From the NCBI RefSeq assembly GCF_023701345.1, contig NZ_JAMPXE010000016.1:1-37982 (forward strand): 37,982 nucleotides of DNA, read 5' to 3'. The notes under the pieces were generated by a model. It was not told the origin of the DNA. It made no database searches and worked only from the letters and a program-made list of their open reading frames with translations. Shown piece after piece: positions 24,311 to 34,772 of the stretch (positions are counted from its first letter, which is position 1; each line of letters starts with the position of its first letter). The position numbers and the translations under genes were made by a program. Source of the stretch: Rhodoferax sp. (GTDB taxonomy: Bacteria; Pseudomonadota; Gammaproteobacteria; Burkholderiales; Burkholderiaceae_C).

Positions 24311-26083
24311 TCACAGGTCAGCCAGTCCACCGCTGCGCAGCACCTTGATGCCCACCGCGTGCAACAGCACGTTCGCCTGCGGCGCCACCAGCGTCAGCCG
24401 CGCCTTGGCCCGCGTCATGCCGGTGTAAAGCAGCTCACGCGTCAGTACCGCCACCGGCCGGTCGGGCAGCACCAGGCCCACATGGTCAAACTCCGAGCCT
24501 TGTGATTTGTGCACGGTCATGGCAAACACGGTCTCCACCGCGTCCAGTCTTGACGGCAATACCCAGTGGATGCCGCCTTGCCCGTCGGGGAAGGCCACAC
24601 GCAAACCGTTGGCGTGATGCAGGCACAGGCCGACGTCGCCATTCATCAGCTTGAGGTTGTAATCGTTGCGGGTCACCAGCACCGGGCGGCCGGCGTACCA
24701 GCCCTCGGTGGGCAGACCCAGGCTGCTGGCAATGCGCTGGTTCAGGCTGTCCACGCCCCAGGGGCCGTCGCGCACCGCGCACAGCACCTGAAACCTTGTA
24801 AATTCATTGAGGGCGGCCAACGCCTGGGCGTCGCTGCAAGCGGCCGTTTTCAGCGGCTGCAGGGTTTGCAACCAGGCTTTCCAGCCGTGCTTGACAAGGG
24901 CCGTCAGGCGCGGGTCCTGGGGCTGGCCGGCTTGCAGGCGGTCGACGCTGAGGGGCGCCCCGGCTTGCCAGTCCGGTGCCCGGCGCCAGAGCTTTTCCAC
25001 GCCGGCCGCATCGCCTGCATTCACGGCCCGGGCCCATTGGCCGATGCCGCTATCTTCAGAGAATCGATGGCTCAGGCGCAGCATCACGGTTTGCTGGGCC
25101 AGCGGCGAGCCCTTGCCGGCCCAGGCGCTCAAGTTGGCGCCGGTGGTTTGCGCCAGCCAGGTCAGGGTGTCGGCGGTGTAATGGCCGAGGTCGGCACCGG
25201 CACACAGTTGGCCCATCACGGCACCGGCTTCCACGGAGGCCAACTGGTCTTTGTCACCCAGCAGGATCAGGCTGGCGGTGAGCGGCACGGCGGCCAGCAG
25301 GCGGGCCATCATGTCGAGGTCGATCATCGAGGCTTCGTCCACCACCACCAGGTCCACGGCCAGCTCGGGCACGGCGTCCTGTGCCAGGTTGCTGCGCACT
25401 TGCAACAGTTTGTGCAGGGTGACGGCCTGGGAAGGGATGTGCTGCTGCATGGCAACGGGCAGCTTTTGCAGCGCCGAGGCAATTGATTCGCCCAGCCGGG
25501 CGGCGGCCTTGCCGGTGGGCGCCGCCAGCGCGATGCGCAAAGGCGTTTGCTCGCGCGCCGGATCAGATTGCAGCAGGGCCAGCAGTCGCACCACGGTGGT
25601 GGTCTTGCCGGTGCCGGGGCCGCCGGTGATGAGTGTGAAGCGTTTGCGGGCGGCCAGGGCGCAGGCCACTTTTTGCCAATCCGGGTCGGCGTTTGTGGAA
25701 GTATCTGCCGTGAAAAGTTGCGCCAGTGACTCGGTGAGATTGGCAGGCGCGGGGCAGGGCTGCGCCAGGCGAGTGGCAATCGAGACGAGGATGTGCTGCT
25801 CGGCCTGCCAGTTGCGGCGCAGGTACAGACGCTGGCCGTCCAGCACCAGCGGGCTGTTGGCGCCCTCTATCCAGGGCAGGCTGGCGGCGCAGTGGCGCAA
25901 CTCGGGTCGGACCGTCGTCAAATCCAGACAGGCATGGCCGAGGCCGAACTGGTGGCTCACCCTGGCGGCCAGTTCACTGTGCAGCGGGTCAGGGCTGGAT
26001 TGCACTTCTTGCAGAAATGCCACCAGCGCCCGGTCCAGCCCGGTCAACTCCTGGACTTCAACTGCGGGAAGTAATGCACTCAT
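24311..26083 (-). CDS. recD: Exodeoxyribonuclease V alpha subunit RecD
   Basis: The 590-residue 5'-3' helicase subunit (E. coli 608) carries Walker A GGPGTGKTTT (res. 154-163), a helicase motif II VVVDEASMIDLDMMARLL, and the late motifs MTVHKSQGSEFDHV and LLYTGMTRAKARLTLV near the C-terminus. An N-terminal RecD-type domain occupies about residues 1-130. Together with RecB and RecC it forms the RecBCD enzyme for double-strand-break repair and degradation of foreign linear DNA. The ATG overlaps the recB stop by 4 bases. The gene ends next to the gene-free junction; no hairpin terminator is obvious. Confidence 0.95.
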   Translation of the reverse strand: MSALLPAVEVQELTGLDRALVAFLQEVQSSPDPLHSELAARVSHQFGLGHACLDLTTVRPELRHCAASLPWIEGANSPLVLDGQRLYLRRNWQAEQHILVSIATRLAQPCPAPANLTESLAQLFTADTSTNADPDWQKVACALAARKRFTLITGGPGTGKTTTVVRLLALLQSDPAREQTPLRIALAAPTGKAAARLGESIASALQKLPVAMQQHIPSQAVTLHKLLQVRSNLAQDAVPELAVDLVVVDEASMIDLDMMARLLAAVPLTASLILLGDKDQLASVEAGAVMGQLCAGADLGHYTADTLTWLAQTTGANLSAWAGKGSPLAQQTVMLRLSHRFSEDSGIGQWARAVNAGDAAGVEKLWRRAPDWQAGAPLSVDRLQAGQPQDPRLTALVKHGWKAWLQTLQPLKTAACSDAQALAALNEFTRFQVLCAVRDGPWGVDSLNQRIASSLGLPTEGWYAGRPVLVTRNDYNLKLMNGDVGLCLHHANGLRVAFPDGQGGIHWVLPSRLDAVETVFAMTVHKSQGSEFDHVGLVLPDRPVAVLTRELLYTGMTRAKARLTLVAPQANVLLHAVGIKVLRSGGLADL

Positions 26084-29000
26084 GAGGCCGTTTCCAAGGG
26101 TTCTGTGGGCGCCTGGCTGGTAGAGAACGCCACGTCGAGTGCCACGATCAGGGCTTTGGGCGGCCGGTCCAGATACAGCCCGGCGCCATGCTGGTCAATA
26201 CCGCGCAGAAACAGATAGAGCGCACCGCCGACATGCAGGTCGTAGTCATAGCCAGGCAAGCGCGCCTTGAGCAGCCGGTGCAACGCCAGCAAATACAAGG
26301 TGTATTGCACGTCGTAGCGGTGCGCCAGAATCGCCTGCTGCAATTGCGCCGGTGCGTAGCCGGGCAGTTTGTTGGACTTGTAGTCGAGCACGTAGTAGCG
26401 GCCCTCAAACCTCAAAACCAGATCCATGAAACCGGTCAGCATGCCCTCCAGTTGCCGCGCCTGCATGCTTTGGCGTGGCTGGCCGGCCAGCACATGTTGC
26501 CCGATCAGGTGGTCAAGCCGGGCGCTGCCCAGCGACCTGACCGGCAAGCTGAAGGCCATTTCTGCCCAAAACTGGTCGGCGTTCAGCTCGCCCAAAACAA
26601 AAGGACTCGTCGCAGCCATTGGCAACGGCGTGCTGACGATGGCTGGCACCCAGGTGCCTAGCAAATCACATTCGGCGTCGTCGAGCTTGAGCCCTTGCGC
26701 CTTGCGTTTGACGATGGCTTGCCATTCTGTAGCTACTGCGCCGCCGGCGTCGGCCAGCGCGGCGGGCCAGCCGTTGTGCGCCTGCCATTCCAGCAGGTCA
26801 TGCAGCAGGGTGCCGTACTGGCTGCCGGCCTTGAAGGCGTTGAATGGCAGGGGCAGCAGCTCGGGCTGGGCAGGGTCGTTGTCGCTGTGCATGGCGCTGT
26901 CGATCTGTGCATCGCCCAGGTGCTCGTCCAGTTCGGACCCGGCGTTCAGGGCCGGGGCCGCAGGCGCCACCTCACGCGTCAAGGCGCTGAAGCTGGCAGT
27001 CCACCAGCGGCTCATTAGTTGACGCTGGGGTGTGAGCGCGGGTTTCCAGTTTTTGTCGGGTGTCTCCGGGGTGTAGGCGGTGGCATCGGGCTCGGGGGCG
27101 TTTTGCACCCGGATGTGCTCCGAAGCCCAGCCTTGCAGGCACCGGGCCAGGTCACCAGGAGCCTGGCGGCCCAGCAGCGCCGACACGGCACTTTTGACTT
27201 TGGGCGACTTGCCATCCACATCGCCCCGGGTTTGGGCAATGCCGACCCAGACGGCCTGCTCGGCCCGGGTCAGCGCCACATAGAGCAGGCGGATGTCTTC
27301 GGCCAGCCGCAGCGCATCGTCCTGGCCGCTGTCGGCCGGCCGGTAGTTCGACACAAAAGGCAGGAACACCAATGGGTATTGCAGGCCCTTGGCCTTGTGC
27401 AGGGTGACGACCTGCACCAGGTCGGCATCGCTTTCAAGGCGCAGCTGCGCCGTGTCGCCATTGGCTTTCGGGTCGCGCAATTGGTCTTCAAGATAGCGCA
27501 GCAAGGCGCCTTCGCCCTGCAAACCCAGACTGGCGGTTTGCAGCAAATCACCCAGGTGCAGCAAGTTGGTCAGCTGGCGTTCGCCCTGCGTGCTGGCGGC
27601 GTCGCCCTGGTTGAGCAGCCGCGCGGGAATGGATTGCTCATGCAGCAGCTGGTGCAGCATCGGCAGGAAGCCCTGGCGCTGCCAGATTTTTTGCCAGTCA
27701 TGAAAACGTTCGCTTAAAGCATCCCAGGCGACTTCATCCTGAAACAGGTTTTCAAGGTCGCTCCAGGGCAGTCCCCAGAGCGCGGTGGCCAGCGCCGCCC
27801 TGACGCATTGGGCGTCACGCGGATTGGCCACGGCCCGCAGAATGCGCCACAGGTCGGTCGCCTGTGGCGTGGCAAAGACACTGTCGCGCTCCGACAGGTA
27901 GACGCTGCGCACGCCACGGCTGGACAAGGCGTTGCGAATAGTGCGCGCCTCCACCCAGTTCTTCACCAGCACCGCCATGGCACCGGGCCGGGTGGCGCCG
28001 GCATTGAGCAAATGCACCATTTGCGTGGCAAAGACCTCGGCCAGCTGACGCAGCAGCACCGGCTTGCGCGGCATTTTGGTGGCTTGCAGGTGCCAGACCG
28101 TCATGGCGGCCTGGGGCTGGCCTGCCACTTGCAACGGCAGCACCTTGTCATTGCAGGCGGTGACCATCTCGTAGGGCACGTCACCAAAGGGTTTGACGGC
28201 GCGGGCAAACACATGGTTCACGGCCGCCACCAGGCCTTCGGTGGAGCGGAAGTTGCCCGCCAGGGTGTGGATCGCCCGGGCCTGCTGGCGCGCTGTCAGG
28301 TAGGTGGCGAGGTCGGCGCCGCGAAAGCTGTAAATGGCCTGTTTGGGGTCGCCGATCATGATCAGGCCGGTGCCTTGTGATGCCTCTTCTGACGTGCCAT
28401 AAATTTTGGCCAGCGCGCCGTATTGCCAGGGGTCGGTGTCCTGAAACTCGTCGACCAGCGCCACCGGAAATTGCTGGCGAATGGCGTCAGCCAGGCGGCC
28501 ATCCGGCGCCTGCAGCGCGTGGTAAAGGTGTTGCAACAGGTCTGAAAAATCGAACTGCGCCAACCGGGCTTTGGCCTGCCGGTAGGCCGCGCCCACCTCA
28601 AAGGCGGCGTGGGTGAGCAGCAGCTCGGCCACCGGGGGTTCCGCGTCAAGGTGCTCACACAAGGCCTCGATGTGGGCAAAAGCGAGGTGCTGGTCGGCCT
28701 CGCTCCAGCCTTTGTCCAGCAAGGCCTGGCGTGAAAACCGTTGCAGCAGCGTGATGGCTGCGCTCTGCGTTTTTTTGTCGAGCTCGCTAAAAGCGCCACC
28801 TTTGGCCCATTCAGCCAGCTTCACTGGCCAATCTGCCCGGTAAGCCTTCAGTTTTTTTGCGGCAATGGTGTCATTGAGCAGGGCAATCACTTGATCGGTG
28901 CAAGCGCCGCGCGCCAGGCTGTCAAGCGCCTGGCATTTGGTTTGCCAGACGGCCCAGTCACGGATCACCTCGGCGGGCGTCTGCCCGGGCGTGGTGGCTG

Positions 29001-29649
29001 AATGCGGCGCCTTGTCTTCGATGGCCCAGAGCGCGCCCAGTTGGTCCAGCAGCGCCTGCGGGGTGCTGCCCAGCGCCTGCAGGGCGCCCAGCTGGTCAGC
29101 AGACAGCGGGTAAAACCACTTGCGCCAGTAGTCTTGCACAGCAGTCAGTTTGAGTTGCTGGCTGTCTTCAACCCGGCTTTGCTGAAACAGGCTGGCGCTG
29201 TCAAAGGCGTGCGTTTTGAGCATCCGGCTGCTCCAGCCGTGGATGGTGAAGATGGCGGCTTCGTCCATCCACTGGGCGGCCATGTCCAGGCGAGCGGCGC
29301 AGGCCGGCCAATGGTTCGGGGGAATCTCGGCGTGCAGCTTGCGCAGGAAATCATCGACCTCAAAGCCTGCCTGCTCGCCGTGATGAAAATAACGCGCCGC
29401 TTGTGCCAGGCGCTCGCGGATGCGCCCGCGCAGTTCGGCGGTGGCGGCATCGGTGAAGGTCATGACCAGGATTTGCGGCGGGTACAAGCCCTGGTCGAGG
29501 TCGGTGCTGCCTGGCGCATGGCCCAGCACCAGGCGCACATAGAGCGCGGCCAGCGTCCAGGTTTTGCCGGTGCCAGCCGAGGCCTCAATCACCTGCAGGC
29601 CGGTGAGCGGCATGGTCAGGGGGTTGAGCTTGTTAATGTGAAATAACAT
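26080..29649 (-). CDS. recB: Exodeoxyribonuclease V beta subunit RecB
   Basis: Counted from ATG 29649 the protein is 1189 residues (E. coli 1180). It starts [25 protein letters not shown], equivalent to the E. coli N-terminus, with Walker A in 22-30. UvrD-type helicase motifs follow ([48 protein letters not shown]). The C-terminal RecB nuclease is intact, with [25 protein letters not shown] containing the catalytic D...D-x-K residues. It is the 3'-5' helicase and nuclease of RecBCD. The frame is open to 29694, but those extra residues are encoded by a dispersed hairpin element, so I start immediately after it; an ATG at 29613 (MPLTGLQ) is another option. No Shine-Dalgarno sequence is visible for any start. 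Confidence 0.95.
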   Translation of the reverse strand: MLFHINKLNPLTMPLTGLQVIEASAGTGKTWTLAALYVRLVLGHAPGSTDLDQGLYPPQILVMTFTDAATAELRGRIRERLAQAARYFHHGEQAGFEVDDFLRKLHAEIPPNHWPACAARLDMAAQWMDEAAIFTIHGWSSRMLKTHAFDSASLFQQSRVEDSQQLKLTAVQDYWRKWFYPLSADQLGALQALGSTPQALLDQLGALWAIEDKAPHSATTPGQTPAEVIRDWAVWQTKCQALDSLARGACTDQVIALLNDTIAAKKLKAYRADWPVKLAEWAKGGAFSELDKKTQSAAITLLQRFSRQALLDKGWSEADQHLAFAHIEALCEHLDAEPPVAELLLTHAAFEVGAAYRQAKARLAQFDFSDLLQHLYHALQAPDGRLADAIRQQFPVALVDEFQDTDPWQYGALAKIYGTSEEASQGTGLIMIGDPKQAIYSFRGADLATYLTARQQARAIHTLAGNFRSTEGLVAAVNHVFARAVKPFGDVPYEMVTACNDKVLPLQVAGQPQAAMTVWHLQATKMPRKPVLLRQLAEVFATQMVHLLNAGATRPGAMAVLVKNWVEARTIRNALSSRGVRSVYLSERDSVFATPQATDLWRILRAVANPRDAQCVRAALATALWGLPWSDLENLFQDEVAWDALSERFHDWQKIWQRQGFLPMLHQLLHEQSIPARLLNQGDAASTQGERQLTNLLHLGDLLQTASLGLQGEGALLRYLEDQLRDPKANGDTAQLRLESDADLVQVVTLHKAKGLQYPLVFLPFVSNYRPADSGQDDALRLAEDIRLLYVALTRAEQAVWVGIAQTRGDVDGKSPKVKSAVSALLGRQAPGDLARCLQGWASEHIRVQNAPEPDATAYTPETPDKNWKPALTPQRQLMSRWWTASFSALTREVAPAAPALNAGSELDEHLGDAQIDSAMHSDNDPAQPELLPLPFNAFKAGSQYGTLLHDLLEWQAHNGWPAALADAGGAVATEWQAIVKRKAQGLKLDDAECDLLGTWVPAIVSTPLPMAATSPFVLGELNADQFWAEMAFSLPVRSLGSARLDHLIGQHVLAGQPRQSMQARQLEGMLTGFMDLVLRFEGRYYVLDYKSNKLPGYAPAQLQQAILAHRYDVQYTLYLLALHRLLKARLPGYDYDLHVGGALYLFLRGIDQHGAGLYLDRPPKALIVALDVAFSTSQAPTEPLETAS

Positions 29650-29751
29650 CGTCATTGCGAACGAAGTGAAGCAATCCATGACTTCCGACTGCATGGACTG
29701 CCGCGCTTCGCTCGCAGTGACGGTCTTTTTTCATGCTTTGGGTTGGCTTGG
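29650..29751. repeat. Dispersed palindromic element, copy B (between recC and recB)
   Basis: This is the second copy of the element at 7878-7978, same orientation and nearly the same length. Outer arms are CGTCATTGCGA (29650-29660) and TCGCAGTGACG (29712-29722), pairing at 10 of 11 positions. The shared interior includes GCAATCCATGA and TGGACTGCCGCG; TCTTTTTTCAT and TGGCTTGG (29744-29751) follow. It abuts the recB start codon with no spacer and fills most of the recC-recB gap. Confidence 0.85.
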
Positions 29752-29773
29752 ATGCTATGACAGCCAGGCTCAG

Positions 29774-32700
29774 TCATTCTTGAATTCCTTCGTTGGGGCT
29801 CAGTTGAATGTACCGGGCCAGGTCGCCGTACAAGCGCTCGGCCCAGACTGGCAACTCGGCCTCGAGCTCGTCATAGCTCTCAAAAGCACGCGCCAGATAA
29901 GCCGACTCGGCGCGTTCACCGGCGCTGTGCGCGCCTTCAAAGACGGCAAGGGCCGCATCGTGCGGGTCTTTGGCTTCCTTGTCGGGTTGCTCAACGGCGA
30001 GCCGGGCAGCCTGCGCCCGGGCTTGCAGGTAGGCCCAGGCGGTTTTGCAGGCCACCGGCAGCGGGCGCTCCCAGGCCGCCAGATAGGCCGTGACCAGCCC
30101 TTGCAAAACGCGCAGGGCTTCGTCCCGGGGCAGGGGGGCCAAGATCACCTGGCCGTCCAGTCCCAATTGCACGCTGGTCAGCGGCATGGCGCTGGCGCAG
30201 GCCACCAGGTGTTGCAGCCACAAGCCAAGCACCACATGGGCGCGTGCCGTGCGGGTTTCCTTGTTGCCCTCCAGCACGGCGCCGACGCGCTGATGGCGCT
30301 GCAACCAGCCGGCATCTCCGCGGTAAAGCCCCTCCAGCGTGCCAGTGAGGCTGATGCCAGCCACCTGCAGGTCAATCGACTGCGCAGGCAGAGGGTCGGG
30401 GTAGCGCAGCGCCCATTCGCCTTGCCGATCCAGCACCACTTGCGTCTTTTCCTGCAGTTCAGTGGTGAGGCGCTGGCCAAAGGCGGCCATTGGCAAGCTG
30501 CCTGACAGTGTCAACTTTTCCAGGGCCGGCGCCATGTCAGCGGCGTCGAGCAAGGCCTGACCCGCCTGGTACTTCGCCAGGCCATTCAGGGTGAAGGGTT
30601 CCTCGGTTTGTTCAAGCTCCTCCAGCGTGTCAAGCCGGACCCGCAGGCGCGACTTGAAAAACACCTCGACCGGCTGGCGCAGCAGTTGCCGCAGGTCGGC
30701 CAGCGTAAGGCTGGTGGGGGCGGCCATGGCCGCTTGAGGCGAGTCCGGCGCTTGCGATGCCCGGGGTGTTGGCTGTTGATGCACCCGTGCCCAGTCTCTG
30801 GCATAGGTCCGATGCGGCGAATCCTGCAAAAAATAGGCTTGCGAGAACGCTTGCAGGGGCTGCTGCCGGGCTTGAATGGCAGGCTGCCAGCCCATCTGCA
30901 GGTAGTCCAGCAACTGCGCCACCAGCACCGAAGGCGGTTGTTCGCTGTTGTCGGTGGCGCGGTGGCCTTGCCAGCTGATGTAGAGCTTGTGCCGCGCCGA
31001 CAAAATGGCTTCCAGAAACAGGTAGCGGTCGTCCTCGCGGCGCGAGCGGTCGCCCGGTCGCCAGCTCAAGTCCATCAGGTCAAAGTCGCGGGCGGCCTTT
31101 TGCCGCGGGTAGTCGCCGTCGTTCATGCCCAGCAGACAAATCACCTTGAACGGGATCGAGCGCATCGGCATCAGGGTGCCAAACTGCACGCCACCGCCAA
31201 AAAAGCGCTGCTGCAAACTGCTCTCTTCAAGCTGCGACAACCAATGCTCGCGCACGACATCGAGCGGCAGGGGGGTCTCAAGCTGGGCCGCGTCACAAGC
31301 CTGCAGCCACCCGTCCAGGGCGGCCAGGCAGCGCTGGACAAGCCGCTCGTCGGGGTCGTCAGCGGGAGCAAAAAAGCGCTCGATAATGCCGGCCAGAATG
31401 GGCCCCCACTGCGCCGGGGTTTTGCTGTCAGACAGTTCCTGCAGGGTTTGCTTGACCGCCCCGACCCAATCCAGCAAGGCGCTGATCACGGCGGCATCGA
31501 GCCCGTTCAGGGCCGCTTGCGGCAGGGTGGCGCCCCAGGGCGCACCGGCGCCCACGGCATAGCCCAGCAGCAGGCGCCGCAGGCCGAAGGCCCAGGTGTT
31601 CTGGTCCAGGCCAGACACGCCCGCGGGCACACCCCAGGCCATGCGGTGGCTGGCATCCAGGCCCCAGCGCACACCGGCCATGGCCAGCCAGTCGTGCAGT
31701 TGCGCCACGTCGGCCTCATCGATGCCAAAACGCTTGCGCAGCGCCGCCACTTCAAACAGACCCAGCCAGTCGGCCAGCGACAGCCGGGACGCCGGCAATG
31801 TCAAGAGCTGCTCCAGCGCCTGCACCAGCGGCGACTGGCGCGGCGTGGTGTCTGCCACCGAATACGGAATGTGCCGGGCCTGTCCCGCGGCAAAGCGGCC
31901 AAAGACCGCCTGAATGTGGGGCGCAAACGCCGCCATGTCGGGCACCATCACCATCACATCACGCGGCTGCAGGGCCGGGTCGGCGTCAAACCAGGCCAGC
32001 AGCCGGTCGTGCAGCACTTCCACTTCGCGCTGTGCGCCGTGGCAGGTGACGAGGCTGATACTGTCGTCGTCTGGCCGTGCGTCACGTTTGGCGTCCAGCA
32101 TGCCGTGTGCGGGCTGGAGGTTCAAAATGCCCGACTGCAGCTGGTTCAACAGCGTCGGCTGCTCCAGCCCGGCTGCCGGGTCGACAAACACATCCACCCG
32201 GTTCATGCGTTGCCGGTACAGCGCCACATTGTCAAAGTCGTCGAGCAGATGCAGGTAATCGCGGCCTTGTTTGCCCCAGGAGGCCAGCAAGGGATGGCTG
32301 TCGCCGGGCTGCGGCCTGGCGGCTTGCCGGTGGCGCAGCTGGGTGCGCAAGGGGTCATGGCCGGCCACGATATCGCCCCAGTAATGCTGACACGGGTTTT
32401 GCACCAGCATCAGGACCTGGCAGACCTGACCCAGTTGCGCCAAGGCCTCGACCGTTTGCATTGGCAGGGACGAAATGCCGAACACCACCAGGCGCGGCGG
32501 CAAGCCCCCCGGGCGCTGGCCGGTGGCCTGGTTGTGCGCCAGTTGCGACTTGAGTGCGGTCATGAAGCGGGCATGCACACTGGCGCGTGAGGCATCGGCC
32601 AGCATAGGTCCCACATCGGCCCGCAGGTCGCGCCACAGCTGGGCTTGCCAGGCGTGGGCTTCTGCCAGCGTGCCAGGCTGGCCATCGTGGCCGCGCAGCA

Positions 32701-33220
32701 CGTCGTGGCTGGCCGCCCAGTCCGCCAGCCAGTCGGCGCGGTAGCTTTGGTAGGCGTCGAAGACGTCCGCCACCTGCAGCGCCAGCTGGTAAAGCTTGCG
32801 GCCATCGGCATCCAGCGCCAGGTAACGCTGCAGCGGCGCATATACCAGCTGGCTGGTCGCCAGTTCGGGCAACAAGCGCATCAGCCGCCAGACCAGATGG
32901 CTCTTGTCAAACGGCATGTGCGTCGGCACGGCATGCGCGCCCAGCACACTGCGGTAGACCTGCCACAGGTAGCCGCTGGGCAATTCCAGCCGGGTGGCGG
33001 CGCAAATACCCAGGGCGCCATCGTCAGCCAGCGCCATCTCCAGCCAGTGCTTCATGCCGTTGCTTTGCACCAGAATCACTTCAGGCGTCAGTGGCGGCAG
33101 CGGCTGGGCACGCAGGAACTCGGTGAGCAGGTCGCGCAGGTCTTCCAGGCGGTTGCCGTGCAAGACCATGAAACCGGGCGGGTACGGGGTGGCGCTCACC
33201 TCATGCGTGTGGGTGCTCAT
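29774..33220 (-). CDS. recC: Exodeoxyribonuclease V gamma subunit RecC
   Basis: The 1148-residue subunit (E. coli 1122) shows the RecC opening FMVLHGNRLEDLRDLL and EVILVQSNGMKHWLEMALAD, then family blocks such as MVPDMAAFAPHIQAVFGRFA, RHIPYSVADTTPRQSPLVQAL, GVQFGTLMPMRSIPFKVICLLGMNDGDYPR and RRREDDRYLFLEAILSAR-like text. RecC recognises Chi and holds the complex together; its helicase-like motifs are inactive in the family. The ATG at 33220 overlaps the stop of the MocR gene by 4 bases; ATG 33169 (MVLHGNRL) corresponds better to the E. coli start and is a serious alternative. Gene order recC-recB-recD lacks the ptrA gene found between recC and recB in E. coli. Confidence 0.95.
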   Translation of the reverse strand: MSTHTHEVSATPYPPGFMVLHGNRLEDLRDLLTEFLRAQPLPPLTPEVILVQSNGMKHWLEMALADDGALGICAATRLELPSGYLWQVYRSVLGAHAVPTHMPFDKSHLVWRLMRLLPELATSQLVYAPLQRYLALDADGRKLYQLALQVADVFDAYQSYRADWLADWAASHDVLRGHDGQPGTLAEAHAWQAQLWRDLRADVGPMLADASRASVHARFMTALKSQLAHNQATGQRPGGLPPRLVVFGISSLPMQTVEALAQLGQVCQVLMLVQNPCQHYWGDIVAGHDPLRTQLRHRQAARPQPGDSHPLLASWGKQGRDYLHLLDDFDNVALYRQRMNRVDVFVDPAAGLEQPTLLNQLQSGILNLQPAHGMLDAKRDARPDDDSISLVTCHGAQREVEVLHDRLLAWFDADPALQPRDVMVMVPDMAAFAPHIQAVFGRFAAGQARHIPYSVADTTPRQSPLVQALEQLLTLPASRLSLADWLGLFEVAALRKRFGIDEADVAQLHDWLAMAGVRWGLDASHRMAWGVPAGVSGLDQNTWAFGLRRLLLGYAVGAGAPWGATLPQAALNGLDAAVISALLDWVGAVKQTLQELSDSKTPAQWGPILAGIIERFFAPADDPDERLVQRCLAALDGWLQACDAAQLETPLPLDVVREHWLSQLEESSLQQRFFGGGVQFGTLMPMRSIPFKVICLLGMNDGDYPRQKAARDFDLMDLSWRPGDRSRREDDRYLFLEAILSARHKLYISWQGHRATDNSEQPPSVLVAQLLDYLQMGWQPAIQARQQPLQAFSQAYFLQDSPHRTYARDWARVHQQPTPRASQAPDSPQAAMAAPTSLTLADLRQLLRQPVEVFFKSRLRVRLDTLEELEQTEEPFTLNGLAKYQAGQALLDAADMAPALEKLTLSGSLPMAAFGQRLTTELQEKTQVVLDRQGEWALRYPDPLPAQSIDLQVAGISLTGTLEGLYRGDAGWLQRHQRVGAVLEGNKETRTARAHVVLGLWLQHLVACASAMPLTSVQLGLDGQVILAPLPRDEALRVLQGLVTAYLAAWERPLPVACKTAWAYLQARAQAARLAVEQPDKEAKDPHDAALAVFEGAHSAGERAESAYLARAFESYDELEAELPVWAERLYGDLARYIQLSPNEGIQE

Positions 33221-34695
33221 GTTGAAGTGCTGCTGCGTGATAAAGCGTTGGCGATGGTTCGGGCCAGCAGTGGTCCGAAGCGCTCAATTTCATCCAGCGG
33301 GGCGTAGCCGTAGCCAATGATCAGGCCGCGCAGCCGGGTTTGTTGCAGACAGTACGCTGAGAGCGGGCGCACTGTCAGTCCGAGCTTGCCGATGTGTTGC
33401 GCCAGCGCCCTGTCGTCCAGGGTGTCGGGCAGGCGCAGGCACAGATGCAGGCCTTGTTCGGCCCCGGTGATCTGGGCTTGCGGGCCCAGGCAGGGCTGCA
33501 GCGCCGCCAGCAGGCTGGCGCGCCGCTGGGCGTAACTTTGCCGCGCACGGCGCAGGGCGCTGGCGAAGTGCCCCATGTCGATGAATTCGGCCAGCGCGGC
33601 CTGCACCGGCATTTGTCCGGGCCGGTTGAGGTCGTAGTGGGCGCGCTTGAAAGCTGCGGCCAGGCCTTTGGGAACCACCATGTAGCCCAGTTTGAGGCCC
33701 GGATAAAGCACCTTGGAAAACGAGCCCAGGTAGATCACGCGCTGGTCGGTGTCGAGGCCGGCCAACGAGGAAATGGGCGGTCCGCTGAACCTGAATTCAC
33801 TGTCGTAATCGTCTTCCAGGATCCAGGCCTGGTGCTGGCGCGCCAGCGACAAAATCTGGTGGCGCCGGGGCAGCGACATCACCGCACCGGTCGGGTATTG
33901 GTGCGACGGCGTGACATAAATCAGGCGCGGTGGGGCTGCATCATCGCTGGCTTGAGGGGCAATGCCCTGGTCGTCCACCGGCACGCTGTGCAGCGTCAGG
34001 CCGGTGGCAATGAAGGCTTTGACGGCACCCCAGTAGGCCGGGTCTTCGAGCCAGACCGTGTCGGCGTGGCTGGCCAGCAATTGGGCGCACAGCGCCAGCG
34101 ACTCCTGGGTGCCGCTGGTGATGATGACTTGTTCAATGTCCAGCGGCACGCTGCGAAATATCCGCAGGTAATCTGCCACGGCGCGGCGCAGTGGTGCGTA
34201 GCCGCCCGAGCTGCTGTAGTCGAGCATGTCGGGGTAGGTCATGCGCCAGTGCTTGTTTTGCAGGCGTTGCCAGAGCGTCACAGGAAATGCGCTGAAATCG
34301 GCAATGCCCGCCGTAAAAGGCTGGATTTCAAGGTCGGAGGCGCAAAAGCTGCTGCTTAAGCGCAGGCCGCGGGCCGACAGGGTGGCGTGTCGTTCGGGTG
34401 TGCCACGCTGGCGTTGTGCAGCCAGCCGGGGCACGTTGTCGCTGACAAAGGTGCCGCTGCCGATATGGCTGACCAGATAACCTTCCACGGTCAATTGGTT
34501 GATGGCGGCGACCACGGTGTTGCGTGACAGTTGCAGGTCCTGGGTCAGGTCGCGGCTGGAGGGCAGGCGCTCGCCGGCAGCGATTTTGCCGTCCAGAATG
34601 GCACGCCGCAGCGCCTCGTACAGTTGCCGGTGCAGCGGCAACCTGGCGGGCTGGTTCAGGCGGGCGATCTCAGTCAGTAACAGTTCCGAGAGCAT
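33217..34695 (-). CDS. MocR-type regulator (GntR winged helix fused to aminotransferase-like domain)
   Basis: The 492-residue protein has a GntR HTH at residues 18-85 (PLHRQLYEALRRAILDGKI, LPSSRDLTQDLQLSRNTVV, GYLVSHIGSGTFVS) joined to a fold-type I aminotransferase domain from about 120. PLP-site residues are present: K328 in GSFSKVLYPGLKLGYM, D297 in EDDYDSE, Y/PTG in VTPSHQYPTG. In the MocR/GabR/PdxR family the PLP-bound domain senses an amine such as GABA and the dimer binds direct repeats in divergent promoters. It is divergent from the puuA-like gene, so I infer control of polyamine catabolism. Direct repeats with GabR-like spacing lie in the shared gap (34730-34772). Its 3' end overlaps recC. 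Confidence 0.93.
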   Translation of the reverse strand: MLSELLLTEIARLNQPARLPLHRQLYEALRRAILDGKIAAGERLPSSRDLTQDLQLSRNTVVAAINQLTVEGYLVSHIGSGTFVSDNVPRLAAQRQRGTPERHATLSARGLRLSSSFCASDLEIQPFTAGIADFSAFPVTLWQRLQNKHWRMTYPDMLDYSSSGGYAPLRRAVADYLRIFRSVPLDIEQVIITSGTQESLALCAQLLASHADTVWLEDPAYWGAVKAFIATGLTLHSVPVDDQGIAPQASDDAAPPRLIYVTPSHQYPTGAVMSLPRRHQILSLARQHQAWILEDDYDSEFRFSGPPISSLAGLDTDQRVIYLGSFSKVLYPGLKLGYMVVPKGLAAAFKRAHYDLNRPGQMPVQAALAEFIDMGHFASALRRARQSYAQRRASLLAALQPCLGPQAQITGAEQGLHLCLRLPDTLDDRALAQHIGKLGLTVRPLSAYCLQQTRLRGLIIGYGYAPLDEIERFGPLLARTIANALSRSSTST

Positions 34696-34729
34696 AAGGC
34701 GGCAGAAGTGGCACCATGTGGCAGGTTTA

Positions 34730-34772
34730 AATGGTTCTGATTGTGAACCAATTTAGGGCTCACAATGGTTCT
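34730..34772. promoter_or_regulatory. Candidate MocR operator: two 9-bp direct repeats plus inverted half-site
   Basis: AATGGTTCT occurs at 34730-34738 and again at 34764-34772, 34 bases start to start. Between them GAACCA (34745-34750) is an inverted copy of the TGGTTC core. GabR is known to bind paired direct repeats with comparable, three-turn spacing. The right-hand repeat touches the -35 box of the candidate puuA promoter. Confidence 0.6.

Noticed and set aside
30608-32590. A 660-codon forward frame within recC
   Set aside because: Antisense shadow of RecC, with no recognisable domain or ribosome site.
34706-34725. TGGCACC...GGCAGG as a sigma-54 promoter for puuA
   Set aside because: The GG to GC spacing is 9 rather than 10 bases and it lies within the regulator's own leader.
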